A DNA stretch of 38,421 nt from Bryobacterales bacterium (GCA_028819235.1 JAPPMC010000076.1:1-38421), one strand, 5' to 3'; shown: positions 9,193-19,494, numbered from the stretch's first letter. Notes: generated by a model from the letters alone, not told the origin. A program made the numbers and translations.

Positions 9193-10047
9193 TCAGGCCG
9201 CCGCTGCGGGAATGCTCGCCGGCTCGTAGCTGCCCAAGATGGCCATGAACTCCGTCAGCTCCGAGAGGTGCCGCAGCGCGTTCGCGCACTCCTCCTGCTC
9301 GGGCGCGGCGCTGATGTCTACATAGAAGCGGTATTCGAACGGCCTCCCCTTCAAAGGACGTGACTCGATCTTGGTCAGGCTGATGTCGCGCAGCGCGAAG
9401 GCGCTGAGGCAGCGGAAGAGGGCCCCGGAAACGTTCTTGGTCACGAATACGAGCGATGTCTTGCGCATGCCTTCGGCACTGGCGTTGCGGCCATCCCGCG
9501 GACCCAGCAGGAAGAATCGCGTGTAGTTCTCGGGATCGTCCTCGATCGATTCCTCCAGTACGATTGCGCCATAGTAATCCGCCGCAGCGCTCGAGGCCAC
9601 GGCCGCCAGCCGGAGGTCGGCACGCTCCATGACCGTCTTCACGCTGCCGCCGGTGTCGTAGTGGCTCTCGGCGCTGATACCCGGGTTGCGCCGGAAGAAG
9701 TCCAAGCACTGAGCCAGCGCAACGGGGTGCGAGATCGCCCGCTCGATGCCCGCCCGCGAAGCAGCTGGGTGGCCGATCAGGTTATGCACAACCCGCACAT
9801 AGGTCTCTCCGAGGATCTCGGGATGGTAGTGCAGCAGGTGGTCGTAGTTCTCGTGCACGGAACCGTGGAGTGTGTTCTCGATCGGCACGACAGCGCAGTC
9901 CGCACCGCCGTCGCGCAATGCCTCGAAGACCTCGAAGAACTTCTCGCAGGGCTTGAACTCCACGGTCCGCCCCGCCACGAGCTGCCGGCTGGCCTGCTCA
10001 CTGAAGGCGCCGCGCGCTCCTTGAAACGCAACTCTGACGCAGTCCAT
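9193..10047 (-). CDS. pheA: Prephenate dehydratase
   Basis: The enzyme decarboxylates and dehydrates prephenate to phenylpyruvate, the committed cytoplasmic step to phenylalanine. The 284 residues match a stand-alone bacterial dehydratase. Residues 1 to about 185 are the catalytic domain, beginning VAFQGARGAFSE, with VVPIENTLHGSVHENYD and the TRF motif in ENYTRFFLL. Residues about 200-275 form the ACT regulatory domain with SLTKIESRPLKGRPFEYRFY, whose ESRP motif binds phenylalanine for feedback inhibition. No chorismate mutase domain is fused, unlike the E. coli P-protein. The ATG at 10047 has no strong ribosome-binding site. It lies 111 bp downstream of smc on the same strand and may be cotranscribed with it. 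Confidence 0.95.
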   Translation of the reverse strand: MDCVRVAFQGARGAFSEQASRQLVAGRTVEFKPCEKFFEVFEALRDGGADCAVVPIENTLHGSVHENYDHLLHYHPEILGETYVRVVHNLIGHPAASRAGIERAISHPVALAQCLDFFRRNPGISAESHYDTGGSVKTVMERADLRLAAVASSAAADYYGAIVLEESIEDDPENYTRFFLLGPRDGRNASAEGMRKTSLVFVTKNVSGALFRCLSAFALRDISLTKIESRPLKGRPFEYRFYVDISAAPEQEECANALRHLSELTEFMAILGSYEPASIPAAAA

Positions 10048-10158
10048 TCAGCTCGTCCGAACGAAGCTGCCGGAGAGCAGGGTTACCCACCGGTCAGGTC
10101 CGACCGTAGCGATTATAGTGCGGTCCGGTCCGAAGGCGCCGGAATCTAGCGCGGGAGA

Positions 10159-13100
10159 TCAGGCGACCCCGACCAGCTGCCGGCCTCTCGAGCCGGGCCC
10201 CCGGGGTCCATGCAGCATGTGCCCGTTCATCCGCACTGAAACGAGCTGCGAGACGCCCGCCTCGGCCATGGTCACCCCGTACAGCGCCTCTGCTACCGCC
10301 ATCATCGCCTTGGAATGGGTGATCACGACGAATTGCGTCTCTGGGGCCATCTCCTGGATCAGTCCGCGCAGGCGAATGGTATTGGCTTCGTCCAGTTGCG
10401 AATCCACCTCGTCCAGCACGCAGAACGGGCTCGGCTGGTACCGGAACGTCGCCATCAGCAGTGCCATGACTGTGAGGGACTTCTCGCCTCCGGACAGCAA
10501 GGCGACGCTCTGCAGCCGCTTGCCCGGGGGCTGGGCCACGATGTCGACACCGGACTCCTCCGGATTGCCGGGATCCGACAGGCGGAGCTCCCCGGTGCCT
10601 CCCCCGAATAATGTCGCGAACGTGTTCCGGAAGTGCCGGTTGATCCCCTCGAGGGCGGTGTCGAACCGCACCCGACTGGCCTTCGCCAACTCGCCGATCG
10701 CCTCGTGCGTGTTGGCCATGGACTCGAGCAGGTCCTCCTGCTGCGCCTCCAGGAAGTGCTTTCGCTGTGACACTTCCTCGTACTCCCTGGCCGCCAGCAC
10801 GTTGACCGGCCCAAGGCGCTCGATCTTCTCGTGAAGCGTTTTGCGGCGCTCGGCCAGTTCGTGCAGAGCTTCGGGGTCCAGTTCTTCGCCGGCACCGGAG
10901 GTGACCGCGCCCAGCGGATCTCCGAGCTCAGACAAGCAATCGGAGGCGAGGTGCTCAAGGTCCGCCTCGACCCGCGCCAAGTGGACCTCAGCAGTTGCGC
11001 ACGCCTCGCGGCTTGACGCCTCTGCCGCCCGCGCCTCCCGGACCTCGCGGACCAGAGCCTTGACCGCGTCTCGGCACGCGCCAAGCTCTTCGACCGCTTC
11101 CGAGATGGATTCCTCGATGACCCGCCGCTGCTCCTCGCCCTCCGCGATGCGCCCACCCAAGTCGCGCATGCTGGCTTCCAGGCGGGCGTTCCGCTCCTTT
11201 AGGGCGTCGATGCGGGCATGTAGGAGGGACACCCTCTGCCCGTGCTCCCGCAGGCTGGACTCCGCCGTGGCGAGAGCGGCGCGGCCGGCGCGCAGTCTCT
11301 CTTCAGTGGAGGTGACGGACACCTGAACCAACGCGCGGGCCTCCTGCATGCCGGCAAACCGCTCCGCAGCCTCGGCGGTCTGCTTCGCGAGCCGCGAGTG
11401 AAGCGTCTCGAGGCGCGCGCGCTCTGCCTCCAGCCGCCGACGTGCATCCACGGCCCTACGCTGACCGGCCTCGGCCTGTGCCCTCTGCTTCCGCAGCCTG
11501 TCAATCTCTTCCGACGCAGCCGCGCGGGCGCGAGCGTGGTCGGCCACCAACTTGTCAGCCTGACGGATCTCGTGGACAGTCTCGATCGAATGCTTCTCCA
11601 GACGCCGCAACTCGCCGCGGGCGGCGTCGAGAGCCGCGCCGTTCAGTGCCGCTTCCTCTCGTGCCTGTTCGATCTCCGCCTCTGTCGCGCGGAGCGCCCG
11701 CTCGGCTTCGCGGACCTGCGGATCCAGATCCTGCAGAGCCTGCCGCAGGACAAGTGGCCCCTTAACGGCCCCGTTGCCGCCGTGCACCGTCCGGCCGTGA
11801 TACCACGTTCCGTCCGAGAGCACGAAGTACTGGTGCGGGTTGGACTCCGCGAGCGACTGAGCTTGCGCACCGCTTTCGACCACGAACCCTTGGGACAGCT
11901 TGGGCACGAAGCTCGGGATCGCACCGCCGTCCGCATCCCTAACACGCACGTGTTCCGTCAGGGGCGTCGCGCCGGGCGGGCATTGCCCGCTGGCCTCTTC
12001 GGAGCCATCCGTCCGGGCTCCTGCGAGCACGAACGCGGCACGTCCACCGAACTCCTCGCGGACCATCCGGACCCCGCGCGCTGCCTCATTCCAACCGCCC
12101 ACGACGACCTGCTCCAAGTCCTCGCCGAGGAACTGCTCCACGGCTCGGGCGTAATCAGGCTCGACCTCCAAGTAGTCAGCCAAGACCCCCAAGGGGCGGA
12201 AGCGCCGTTCCTCGGGAGACTTCCCTGCCGCCTCGAAGATGTCCTTGACCGTCTCGGCGCTGTACGCCCGGTGCCGCAGCACACCACGGATCGAGTCCCG
12301 CCGAGCGACAAGACGCGAGAGTTCCGCGCCCTGCCCTTCGCGCTCGCCAATTAGGCGTTCGATTTCGGCTCCAGCATTTTGCAGCGACCGACGCAGCACC
12401 TCCACTGCATCCCGCTTGGCCTCGACCGACTTGGCCAGACCGGAGGACTGCACACCCAATGCCCGTTGGCGGATCGATGCCTTGTTCAACGCTGCCGAGG
12501 CATTCCGGAGTGCGGCCTCCCTCTTTTCCATCGAGGAAGCATGCCCCGCCAGCGTCGCCTCGAAGCGCCCCAGCGCCCCTTCGGCGTCCGAGCGGGCGTC
12601 CAGTGCCGCAACCATCTCTCGTCGGCATTTCTCTGCAGACTCCGCAAGCCGGTCGATTGAGACCTGCTGGGCTGCGCAGTCCGACTCGCGCTGCCGCAGG
12701 ATTCCGCGCTGTTTGCCGGCCTCCCGCTCGAGGCGGGAAGCATCCGCCCGCCTTTGCTCCACTTCCCGCTCCAGACTCTCGGTGTCACCCACCAGAGCTC
12801 GGAGTTCTTGCTCTCCCTGCCGCGTGGCCTCCTCCGTCTCAAGCACTGAGGCAGACTGCTGCTTGACCCGCTCCCGTCGCCGTCCGAGAGCGACGCGCAC
12901 GCTGGCCAGCTCCTCCCGGTCGGCCACAAGGCGGAACTCCAACGAATTCTCCTGCCGCCTGCGTGCCGCCAACTGGCCCTCCAGCCGCCCGACCGCGGTC
13001 TCAGCGGCAGCGACACGCTTTCTTGCCGCGGCGGTCTCTGCCTCCAAGGCCTCGCGCCTGCCGTCCAATTGCCGATGCTTGCCGGTGAACCACTGCTGCA

Positions 13101-13818
13101 GAACCTCCCGCAGCTCGCCCCGCAGTTGGCTGTGGCGGTCGGCCCGCTCAGCCTGCCGCCTAAGGGACCGAGACTGCCTTCTGACCTCCACCAGAATGTC
13201 GTGGACGCGCTCGAGATTGAGATGGGCGTTCGCCAGCTTGAGCTCGGCCAACCGGCGGCGGGATTCGAAGCGAGTTACTCCGGCGGCCTCTTCGACGAAG
13301 GCCCGGCGCTCAAGGGAGCGTGCGGAAAGGAGCTGCCCGATGCGCCCCTGCTCGATGATCGCGTAGTGATTGGGCCCGAGCCCCGTTCCCAAGAAGAGAT
13401 CCCGGACGTCACGCAGCCGCACCCTCTTGCCGTTCAGGATGTACTGGCTGGCCCCGTTGGCGAAGAGCTTCCGCGCCACCTCAATCTCCCCCGAAGATTG
13501 CTTGGGCGGCATGTCGGAACGGCCCGCGAAGAGGCGCTCGAAGTCGCCGTCGGAATCGTGGAGCGTCAGGCTGACCTTGGCCATGCCTGCGGGCCTCCGG
13601 CTGCGTGTGCCCGAGAAGATGACGTCGCTCATCCGCCCGCCACGCAGCGACTTCGCCGACTGCTCCCCGAGCACCCAGCTCACCGCGTCGCACAGGTTGG
13701 ACTTGCCGCAACCGTTCGGCCCGACAACCGCGGCCACGCCTGTGCCGGAAAAGCGCAGCCGCTCACGGCTGCAGAAGGACTTGAACCCGACCAGCTCTAT
13801 CTGCTTGAGCCTCAGCAT
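10159..13818 (-). CDS. smc: Chromosome segregation protein SMC
   Basis: This 1219-residue condensin ATPase organises and segregates the chromosome together with ScpA and ScpB, which are not in the window. Residues 33-41 carry Walker A (GPNGCGKSN). Two long Arg/Glu/Ala-rich coiled coils flank a hinge containing GVLADYLEVEPDYARAVEQF and GGRAAFVLAG. The C-terminal head has the ABC signature LSGGEKSL (1108-1115), Walker B FCVLDEVDSQLD with DEVD at 1136-1139, and ITHSK. Length is normal for bacterial SMC. The start is ATG at 13818 (MLRLKQIELVGFKSF), with GAGG nine bases upstream. The frame stays open to 14400, but that extension overlaps the divergent lipoprotein gene and has no SMC homology. Confidence 0.95.
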   Translation of the reverse strand: MLRLKQIELVGFKSFCSRERLRFSGTGVAAVVGPNGCGKSNLCDAVSWVLGEQSAKSLRGGRMSDVIFSGTRSRRPAGMAKVSLTLHDSDGDFERLFAGRSDMPPKQSSGEIEVARKLFANGASQYILNGKRVRLRDVRDLFLGTGLGPNHYAIIEQGRIGQLLSARSLERRAFVEEAAGVTRFESRRRLAELKLANAHLNLERVHDILVEVRRQSRSLRRQAERADRHSQLRGELREVLQQWFTGKHRQLDGRREALEAETAAARKRVAAAETAVGRLEGQLAARRRQENSLEFRLVADREELASVRVALGRRRERVKQQSASVLETEEATRQGEQELRALVGDTESLEREVEQRRADASRLEREAGKQRGILRQRESDCAAQQVSIDRLAESAEKCRREMVAALDARSDAEGALGRFEATLAGHASSMEKREAALRNASAALNKASIRQRALGVQSSGLAKSVEAKRDAVEVLRRSLQNAGAEIERLIGEREGQGAELSRLVARRDSIRGVLRHRAYSAETVKDIFEAAGKSPEERRFRPLGVLADYLEVEPDYARAVEQFLGEDLEQVVVGGWNEAARGVRMVREEFGGRAAFVLAGARTDGSEEASGQCPPGATPLTEHVRVRDADGGAIPSFVPKLSQGFVVESGAQAQSLAESNPHQYFVLSDGTWYHGRTVHGGNGAVKGPLVLRQALQDLDPQVREAERALRATEAEIEQAREEAALNGAALDAARGELRRLEKHSIETVHEIRQADKLVADHARARAAASEEIDRLRKQRAQAEAGQRRAVDARRRLEAERARLETLHSRLAKQTAEAAERFAGMQEARALVQVSVTSTEERLRAGRAALATAESSLREHGQRVSLLHARIDALKERNARLEASMRDLGGRIAEGEEQRRVIEESISEAVEELGACRDAVKALVREVREARAAEASSREACATAEVHLARVEADLEHLASDCLSELGDPLGAVTSGAGEELDPEALHELAERRKTLHEKIERLGPVNVLAAREYEEVSQRKHFLEAQQEDLLESMANTHEAIGELAKASRVRFDTALEGINRHFRNTFATLFGGGTGELRLSDPGNPEESGVDIVAQPPGKRLQSVALLSGGEKSLTVMALLMATFRYQPSPFCVLDEVDSQLDEANTIRLRGLIQEMAPETQFVVITHSKAMMAVAEALYGVTMAEAGVSQLVSVRMNGHMLHGPRGPGSRGRQLVGVA

Positions 13819-13995
13819 CCCACTGGACCTCGCCGACGGGCGGGCCTCAAAGTCCAGCGGCCAGCCCAGCGGATCCCAGACTAGCGGAAGCTGGGCAACA
13901 ACGCAACTATAGGTAGTAGGGCTGCCTCTAGGGAGCTCAAGTTGTAGTAGGCGCGTGGAACATTCCCGGACTGCCCCGACTGGTAGAATTGCTGC
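13819..13995. promoter_or_regulatory. Divergent smc / lipoprotein promoter region
   Basis: These 177 bp separate two divergent genes, so promoters for both must lie here. On the plus strand TGGTAGAATT (13981-13990) contains a TAGAAT that could be a -10 box, but it ends only six bases before the GTG start, so the mRNA would be leaderless or nearly so. No clear -35 was found. Confidence 0.35.
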
Positions 13996-15072
13996 GTGAT
14001 GGGATCCGCGGCCACGACGCGGCCATGGTTGGCCGTCCTTCTGCTTGCGGGCTGCGGGCCGCAGGAGCCGCCGCCTACCGAGGTCCCTCCTGACCCGCAG
14101 GACTACCTTTCTGACGTTCGCCAACTGACCTTCGGAGGCCAGAACGCCGAGGCCTATTGGTCGCCCGACGGCGAACGGCTTGTGTTCCAGGCAACTCGCG
14201 GCGACTCCTCGTGCGACCAGATTTATGTCATGAACCGGGATGGCTCGAACCTGCGGATGGTCTCCACCGGCCGCGGCGTCACCACCTGCGGGTACTTCCT
14301 GCCCGACGGCGAGAGCGTGGTTTATGCCTCGACCCACCTCGCGGGCGACGCTTGCCCGCCCCGCCCGGACCGCAGCCAAGGCTACGTCTGGCCGATCCAC
14401 GCCGGGTACGACATCTTTGTGGCGCCGCTCGACGGCTCGGCGGCCGAACCCAAGCGCCTGACCGACGAGGCCGGGTATGACGCGGAGGCCACCGTCAACT
14501 GGAAACTCGGCAGGATCGTGTACACGTCAAAGGCGTCCGGAGACCTGGATCTGTGGTCCATGGATCTGGACGGAAAGGGCAAGCAGCGCCTAACCCAGGC
14601 TTACGGCTATGACGGCGGGGCCTTCTACTCGCCGGACGGCAGCAGGCTCGTGATGCGTGCGCACCATCCGCCGGAGGGTCCTGACTCGCAGCGCTACGCC
14701 GAACTGCTGGCGCAGGACCTGACGGCCCCGATGAAGATGGAGATCTTCGCCGGCAACGCCGACGGCACGGGGCTGCGGCAGCTGACCGACTTCGGCTGCG
14801 CTAGTTTTGCACCGCAGTTCACCCCGGACGGCTCACACATCATCTTCTCGTCGAACCGCAACAATTGCGACAGCCGCGAGTTCGACCTGTTCCTGATGCG
14901 CGCCGACGGCTCCGAGCTGCGCCAAGTGACCGACTTCGGCGGCTTCACATCGTTCCCCGAGTTCTCCCCGGACGGCTCGGAGCTGGCGTTCTCCTCAGAT
15001 CTCAACGCCAGCTCTCGCTACGAGTTCAACATCTTCGTGGCAAGCTGGACAGGGCCAGGGCTGGCCCTATAG
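13996..15072 (+). CDS. TolB-like beta-propeller lipoprotein (PD40 repeats)
   Basis: This 358-residue exported lipoprotein has a short N-terminal hydrophobic segment ending in the lipobox LLLAGC, so the mature protein should be anchored by Cys about residue 20. The rest is built of PD40/WD40-like beta-propeller repeats: YWSPDGERLVFQ, YFLPDGESVVYAS, FYSPDGSRLVM, QFTPDGSHIIFSS and EFSPDGSELAFSS. The repeats resemble the C-terminal propeller of TolB, but the TolB N-terminal domain is missing. Family members bind proteins or peptides at the envelope; no specific role can be assigned. The frame begins GTG ATG, so the start may be either 13996 or 13999. Confidence 0.85.
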   Translation: MMGSAATTRPWLAVLLLAGCGPQEPPPTEVPPDPQDYLSDVRQLTFGGQNAEAYWSPDGERLVFQATRGDSSCDQIYVMNRDGSNLRMVSTGRGVTTCGYFLPDGESVVYASTHLAGDACPPRPDRSQGYVWPIHAGYDIFVAPLDGSAAEPKRLTDEAGYDAEATVNWKLGRIVYTSKASGDLDLWSMDLDGKGKQRLTQAYGYDGGAFYSPDGSRLVMRAHHPPEGPDSQRYAELLAQDLTAPMKMEIFAGNADGTGLRQLTDFGCASFAPQFTPDGSHIIFSSNRNNCDSREFDLFLMRADGSELRQVTDFGGFTSFPEFSPDGSELAFSSDLNASSRYEFNIFVASWTGPGLAL

Positions 15073-15096
15073 GGCTTCGGCCACCGGTCCTGCGCC

Positions 15097-17799
15097 TCAC
15101 TCGCCGACCTCGCGCTGCAGCGAGGCGAGGTCGTCGGCCAGCTGCAGCGCCTGGCGGCGCAGTCCGGCCAACCGCTGGGCGATCCGGCGGATCTCCGGCG
15201 AGATGCCCGGGACAGTCACCGCTTCCGCTTCGGGCTCGGCCGCCATAAGGGCCTGGGCCTGAAGGCGGTCTATCCCGGTCAGGGCTGCCAAGGCTTGCTC
15301 GAAATCGTCCTCGTATACCAGCATGTCGCCCATCGCCAGCACTACCTTGCGCAGCTGCGGCATTCGGGCCGACTCGGCCTGGATGTAGATCGACTCCACA
15401 TAGAGGAAGGTGTCCCCCACCGGAAGCGCGATCATCTCGCCCCGCAACACGCGCGAGCCCTGCTGGTTCCAAAGCGTGAGGTCCCGTGCAATCTGCTGCT
15501 CTTGGTTGATCTGGGCCTCGATCTGGTTGGGCCCGTAGGCCAGCTCCTGCTTGGAAAGCTGGTAGAAGATCAGCTCGCCGAGATTGTCCCCGTCGCAGCG
15601 CGCTGCCATCCAGCCGTTGAGGTTGTCCTTGTTCCGGGGTGTGAAGGGCAGCATCAGCAGGAACTCGGGGTTCGGCTCACCGGGAAGCTGCGCCACGATG
15701 TACGTCGGCTTCATCCGCTCCGGTGCCCCCGTGTCCCCAGCCAAGCTCTTGCCCACGTCCCAGATGTCCTCGCGGTTGTAGAACACGGTGGGATCGCGCA
15801 TGTGGAACGTGCGGTAGATCTCCGCTTGGATGTCGAAGATCAGCTCGGGGTAGCGCGCGTGCGAGCGAATCCAAGGCGGCATCGCCTCGCGCGGCTGGAA
15901 GAGCTCGGGGAAAATGTTGGCGTAAGAGAGGATTATCGGGTCGCTCTCGTCAAAGAGGTACAGGGTCGTCGTGCCGTTGTAGGCGTCGACGGTGGCCTTG
16001 ACAGAGTTGCGGATGTAGTTGATCTGCGACCCGAACTGGCCCACGCGAAGGGGCTGGGAGTACGGGTGCACGTCCGAGACGGTGTAGCCGTCGAGGATCC
16101 ACACCAAGTGGCCCTCGTCGGTGATGGTCAGGTAGGGGTCGGGATCCCACTCGATGAAGTCTCCGAGGTGCTGTAGCCGCTCGCTGACGTTGCGGTGAAT
16201 CAGCATTCGGCTGGACGGATTCGTCAGGCCTGTGAAGAGGATGTTGTAGTCTCCCAGCCAGACCGCCGCCATCAGCCTCGTGGCGAGTGAGTGGATCGGG
16301 AAGCCACCCTCGCCGGCGTAGTGCGACATCACGTTCTGGTCTTCCTTGGGGTAGTCGAACTCTTCCTGCTCGGTGCTGGCGAAAACAGGGTGGTCCGTCA
16401 GCTCTCCGTAGTAGATCTCGGGGCGCGTGATCTGGATGTCCGGAATCGCGATTTCCGGGGGCGCGTCCTTGATCAGCAGGACAGGCAGGCCCTCCGACGT
16501 CGTGCGGTTGACCTCTGAGACCACGACGCCATAGCCGTGGGTGTATACCCAGTGGCGGTTGATCCAGTTGTCGGCCGCGTTGTCGAGCGCGCTCACGTCG
16601 ATCTCCCGCGGCGAGAGCAGCAGCTGCTTGACCTTTCGCTCGATCTGGTAGCGGTCGATGTCCATGTCGGCGAAGCGGTAGTAGAGCCGCAGCGCCTGGA
16701 TCTGGGTGATGGTGTCGGTGTACGCCATCTCGTCCCACAGGCGGATGTTGTCGATCAGGGTGGCGTTGGCCTCCACATCAAGGGTCGGGGTCTCGCCCAG
16801 GGTCAGGAACTCCTCCTCGCCGCTGGCCAGCCCGTATGCCTGGCGCGTCGATTGTATGTGCCGGCCGATGTACTCCTGCTCCAGCTTGAGCTCGTTGGGG
16901 CTGACGTACAGGAACTGCACGGCCAGCGGGACCGCGGCGTGCAGGGCGATGGCCCCGCCGGCGAAATATGCCATTGCCTTGTACCGCGATGTGAGGATCA
17001 GCGGGATCGCCAACAAAAGCGAGATCACGACCAGCCAGCGCAGGGGCAGCCGCCAGACCTCGTCAAGGTAGTCCATGCCGACCATGAAGTCGTGACTCGA
17101 GAGCAGCAGGCCGTACTGCCCGAGATAGAACCACGCCGCACCGCCTGCCAAGGCGATGCAAGCGACGATCTTCGCGAAGTTGGTCCTTGTCGCCCCCTGG
17201 AGCAGCAGTGGCTGCGGCCCTAGGTCAAACTCCTCCACATTCCCGCCGCCAGCGCGGAACTTCCTGAAGTGCAGGAAGATCTGCCAGCCTCGGCCGGCGG
17301 CCCAGAACACGACCGAGCCCACCAGCGCCAGTCCGAACACATACTGCACGAGCAGCCGCAGCAGAGGGAGATCGAACAGATAGAACGCGAGGTCCTTAGC
17401 GAAGATGGGGTCTGCCCACGCCTCCGCGCCGGCGGCCAAGCCGCGCGAGCCGGAGAACTTCATGACCGTGACGGGATCGACGCGAGAAGCAATGAAGACC
17501 GTGCCGACGATCAGGAGCAGGACGGCAACGATCCTGCCGTAGAGCGGATAGCGAGACCTGTCGACACCAGCAAATGCGAGGCCCCGGCGATGGGCCCACA
17601 AGAGGGCCGCCCAGGCCAGGAGCGCAGCCACCACTACCGGCGCGATCCTGTAGGTGAGTTTAGTGAGCCAAGTCGAGATCTGGCCGATCTCGCTCCACCA
17701 GAGGTACTCGATGGCGAACTCGGCCAAGCCGCGGGCCGTTCCCAGCACAACAAAGATCGCCACCGCGGCGATCAACATCCGCAGCTGTCGGGGCTCCAT
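15097..17799 (-). CDS. UPF0182 family integral membrane protein
   Basis: This 900-residue membrane protein belongs to UPF0182 (COG1615), a family of unknown function. The first about 330 residues hold seven or eight hydrophobic segments beginning RMLIAAVAIFVVLGTARGL. The remainder is a large hydrophilic domain with the family-typical segments NRHWVYTHGYGVVVSEVNR and DAPPEIAIPDIQITRPEIYY, expected on the outside face. Length is typical. The ATG at 17799 is preceded closely by AGAAGGA (spacing about two, short). The frame extends to 17964, but the added residues lack hydrophobic or family character. It is convergent with the lipoprotein gene, with 24 bp between stops. Confidence 0.9.
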   Translation of the reverse strand: MEPRQLRMLIAAVAIFVVLGTARGLAEFAIEYLWWSEIGQISTWLTKLTYRIAPVVVAALLAWAALLWAHRRGLAFAGVDRSRYPLYGRIVAVLLLIVGTVFIASRVDPVTVMKFSGSRGLAAGAEAWADPIFAKDLAFYLFDLPLLRLLVQYVFGLALVGSVVFWAAGRGWQIFLHFRKFRAGGGNVEEFDLGPQPLLLQGATRTNFAKIVACIALAGGAAWFYLGQYGLLLSSHDFMVGMDYLDEVWRLPLRWLVVISLLLAIPLILTSRYKAMAYFAGGAIALHAAVPLAVQFLYVSPNELKLEQEYIGRHIQSTRQAYGLASGEEEFLTLGETPTLDVEANATLIDNIRLWDEMAYTDTITQIQALRLYYRFADMDIDRYQIERKVKQLLLSPREIDVSALDNAADNWINRHWVYTHGYGVVVSEVNRTTSEGLPVLLIKDAPPEIAIPDIQITRPEIYYGELTDHPVFASTEQEEFDYPKEDQNVMSHYAGEGGFPIHSLATRLMAAVWLGDYNILFTGLTNPSSRMLIHRNVSERLQHLGDFIEWDPDPYLTITDEGHLVWILDGYTVSDVHPYSQPLRVGQFGSQINYIRNSVKATVDAYNGTTTLYLFDESDPIILSYANIFPELFQPREAMPPWIRSHARYPELIFDIQAEIYRTFHMRDPTVFYNREDIWDVGKSLAGDTGAPERMKPTYIVAQLPGEPNPEFLLMLPFTPRNKDNLNGWMAARCDGDNLGELIFYQLSKQELAYGPNQIEAQINQEQQIARDLTLWNQQGSRVLRGEMIALPVGDTFLYVESIYIQAESARMPQLRKVVLAMGDMLVYEDDFEQALAALTGIDRLQAQALMAAEPEAEAVTVPGISPEIRRIAQRLAGLRRQALQLADDLASLQREVGE

Positions 17800-18030
17800 A
17801 GTCCTTCTAGGATAGCCGCCCGCCGGCACTGCTGAACGGTGGGCAAGACCTCTGCCGCAGCCAGCCGCCTGGATGGGGCCCGAGTTGCGGGGCGTTTCGG
17901 ACGGGCGACCGGCTGGCGAGAACAGGGGTGACGGGCGGTGCGGGGAAGGCCACCTCCCGGCCACGCGCCGAGCCCCGACCGGCTACAATCGCCTCTTGGC
18001 GGGGCCCGCCAAGCGCGGCGGTTGGCCGGA

Positions 18031-19494
18031 ATGCCCGACAGCGACGGAACCGGATCCAGAGGCCCGCCAGAGCCCGTCAATGGCTCGACCCTCAAGCGGG
18101 CGTTCTGTGCGCTGGCCCTAGCTTTGGTGGCCTGCGGACCCCAGGGCGGGGGGCCCACGGCGCGACCGCAGCCGAACATCGTCCTGATCATGGCCGACGA
18201 TCTGGGCGCCGAGACCCTCGGCTGCTACGGCAACACCGCATACTCGACGCCCCGGCTAGACGCGATGGCGTCTGAGGGAGCCCGCTACGAGAATGCCTTC
18301 GCCACCCCCGTCTGCTCTCCGACGCGGGCGATGATCCTTACGGGGCTGCACCCGAACCGTACCGGAGTCCTGGAGCGCCTGGACAGCCCGCTGGATCCAG
18401 ACAGGACCAACCGGCTGCCGGCCCACATTCCCACACTGGCTGACGCCCTCAAGGCGGCCGGATATGCCACGGCCATCGCCGGCAAGTGGCACTTGGGACA
18501 CTTTCAGTCCTACCCTGACCAGCCTTCGTCGCACGGCTTTGACGAGTACAGCCTATGGGTCCAGTACTGGGACGGGGAGCGGCGGAGCCGGTACTACGCC
18601 CCGCACATATGGGAGAACGGCGCCTACCGGGTGCACGACCGCCAGACTTTCGGTCCCGACCATTTCAGCTCGTTCCTGCTGGACTTCATAGGCCGGAAGC
18701 GTGACGGGCCGTTCTTCGCGTACTATCCGATGAACCTTGTGCACACGCCGCTGGTGACGCCGCCCTCGCTGGGAGAGCTTGCCGATCAGCGATACCCGGA
18801 CGACTTGGGCGCGGACGAGCGGAAGGCCGGGCACTTGATCACCTACATGGACGCGATCGTCGGCAGGTTCCTCGACAGGATCCGGGAGCTCGGGCTGGAG
18901 GGGAACACCCTAGTGCTGTTCACCGGCGACAACGGCAGCGCGGTCGGCCTGGAGAGCCGGCTCGGGGACCTGCGCGTCCAGGGCGGCAAGCGCACGATGA
19001 ACGAAGCCGGCACGCGGGTGCCGCTGATCGCGCGCTGGCTGGGCACTGTCCCGCCCGGCGTGCGCCACTCCTTCTTCTCCCTGGTCGACATGAAGCCGAC
19101 GCTCTGCAGCCTGGCGGGCGCTCAGCAGGCAGGCCAGGTGGACGGTCTGGACCTCTCGCACACGCTGCTGGGAATTCCCGGCCGTGAGCGCGAGTTCTTT
19201 CCCATGGCGTTCGAGGGCGAACTGTTCTTTGTGCGGGACGGCAGGTTCCGGCTTCACGAGGACGGCCGGCTCTACGACGTGCCGGTCGGGACGACAGCGG
19301 GCCGCTACAGCATGGACGCCCTTGTCCAGCCTCCGCGCCACGCTGCCGAGAAATTGCGGCTGCAGGTCTGGCTGGAGGACTTCAAGCGGGTGCGCAAGTT
19401 GGACGAGTCATACCAGGTGATTCCGTTCGGCACCGGTGGCGACCGGTTCAAGAACGCCCAGGACGCTGCGCGCAGGGCCACGCCCGTGCCATAG
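18031..19494 (+). CDS. Sulfatase, formylglycine type, lipoprotein
   Basis: This is an arylsulfatase-superfamily hydrolase that removes sulfate esters. The signature CSPTRAMILTG places the Cys that is converted to formylglycine at residue 95, and MADDLG near 54-59 gives the metal-binding Asp pair. GKWHLGHF and FTGDNGS further support the family. The N terminus has a hydrophobic stretch and lipobox (ALALVAC, Cys35), so the enzyme should be periplasmic or surface anchored. The ATG at 18031 was chosen over the open frame start at 17938 because the extra residues are not signal-like; 487 residues result. A haloalkane dehalogenase follows 39 bp downstream on the same strand, probably in one operon. 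The substrate is not predictable. No maturation enzyme (FGE or anSME) is in the window. Confidence 0.92.
   Translation: MPDSDGTGSRGPPEPVNGSTLKRAFCALALALVACGPQGGGPTARPQPNIVLIMADDLGAETLGCYGNTAYSTPRLDAMASEGARYENAFATPVCSPTRAMILTGLHPNRTGVLERLDSPLDPDRTNRLPAHIPTLADALKAAGYATAIAGKWHLGHFQSYPDQPSSHGFDEYSLWVQYWDGERRSRYYAPHIWENGAYRVHDRQTFGPDHFSSFLLDFIGRKRDGPFFAYYPMNLVHTPLVTPPSLGELADQRYPDDLGADERKAGHLITYMDAIVGRFLDRIRELGLEGNTLVLFTGDNGSAVGLESRLGDLRVQGGKRTMNEAGTRVPLIARWLGTVPPGVRHSFFSLVDMKPTLCSLAGAQQAGQVDGLDLSHTLLGIPGREREFFPMAFEGELFFVRDGRFRLHEDGRLYDVPVGTTAGRYSMDALVQPPRHAAEKLRLQVWLEDFKRVRKLDESYQVIPFGTGGDRFKNAQDAARRATPVP

Noticed and set aside
11242..13884. Several long plus-strand frames opposite smc
   Set aside because: They are high-GC antisense shadows of the SMC coiled coils; no family motif.
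13819..14400. N-terminal extension of SMC by 194 codons
   Set aside because: It overlaps the divergent lipoprotein gene, has no SMC homology, and a good ATG with GAGG lies at 13818 directly before the conserved first strand.
17800..18030. Upstream extensions of UPF0182 (to 17964) and the sulfatase (from 17938)
   Set aside because: The extensions overlap each other on opposite strands and are not signal-like or homologous to either family.
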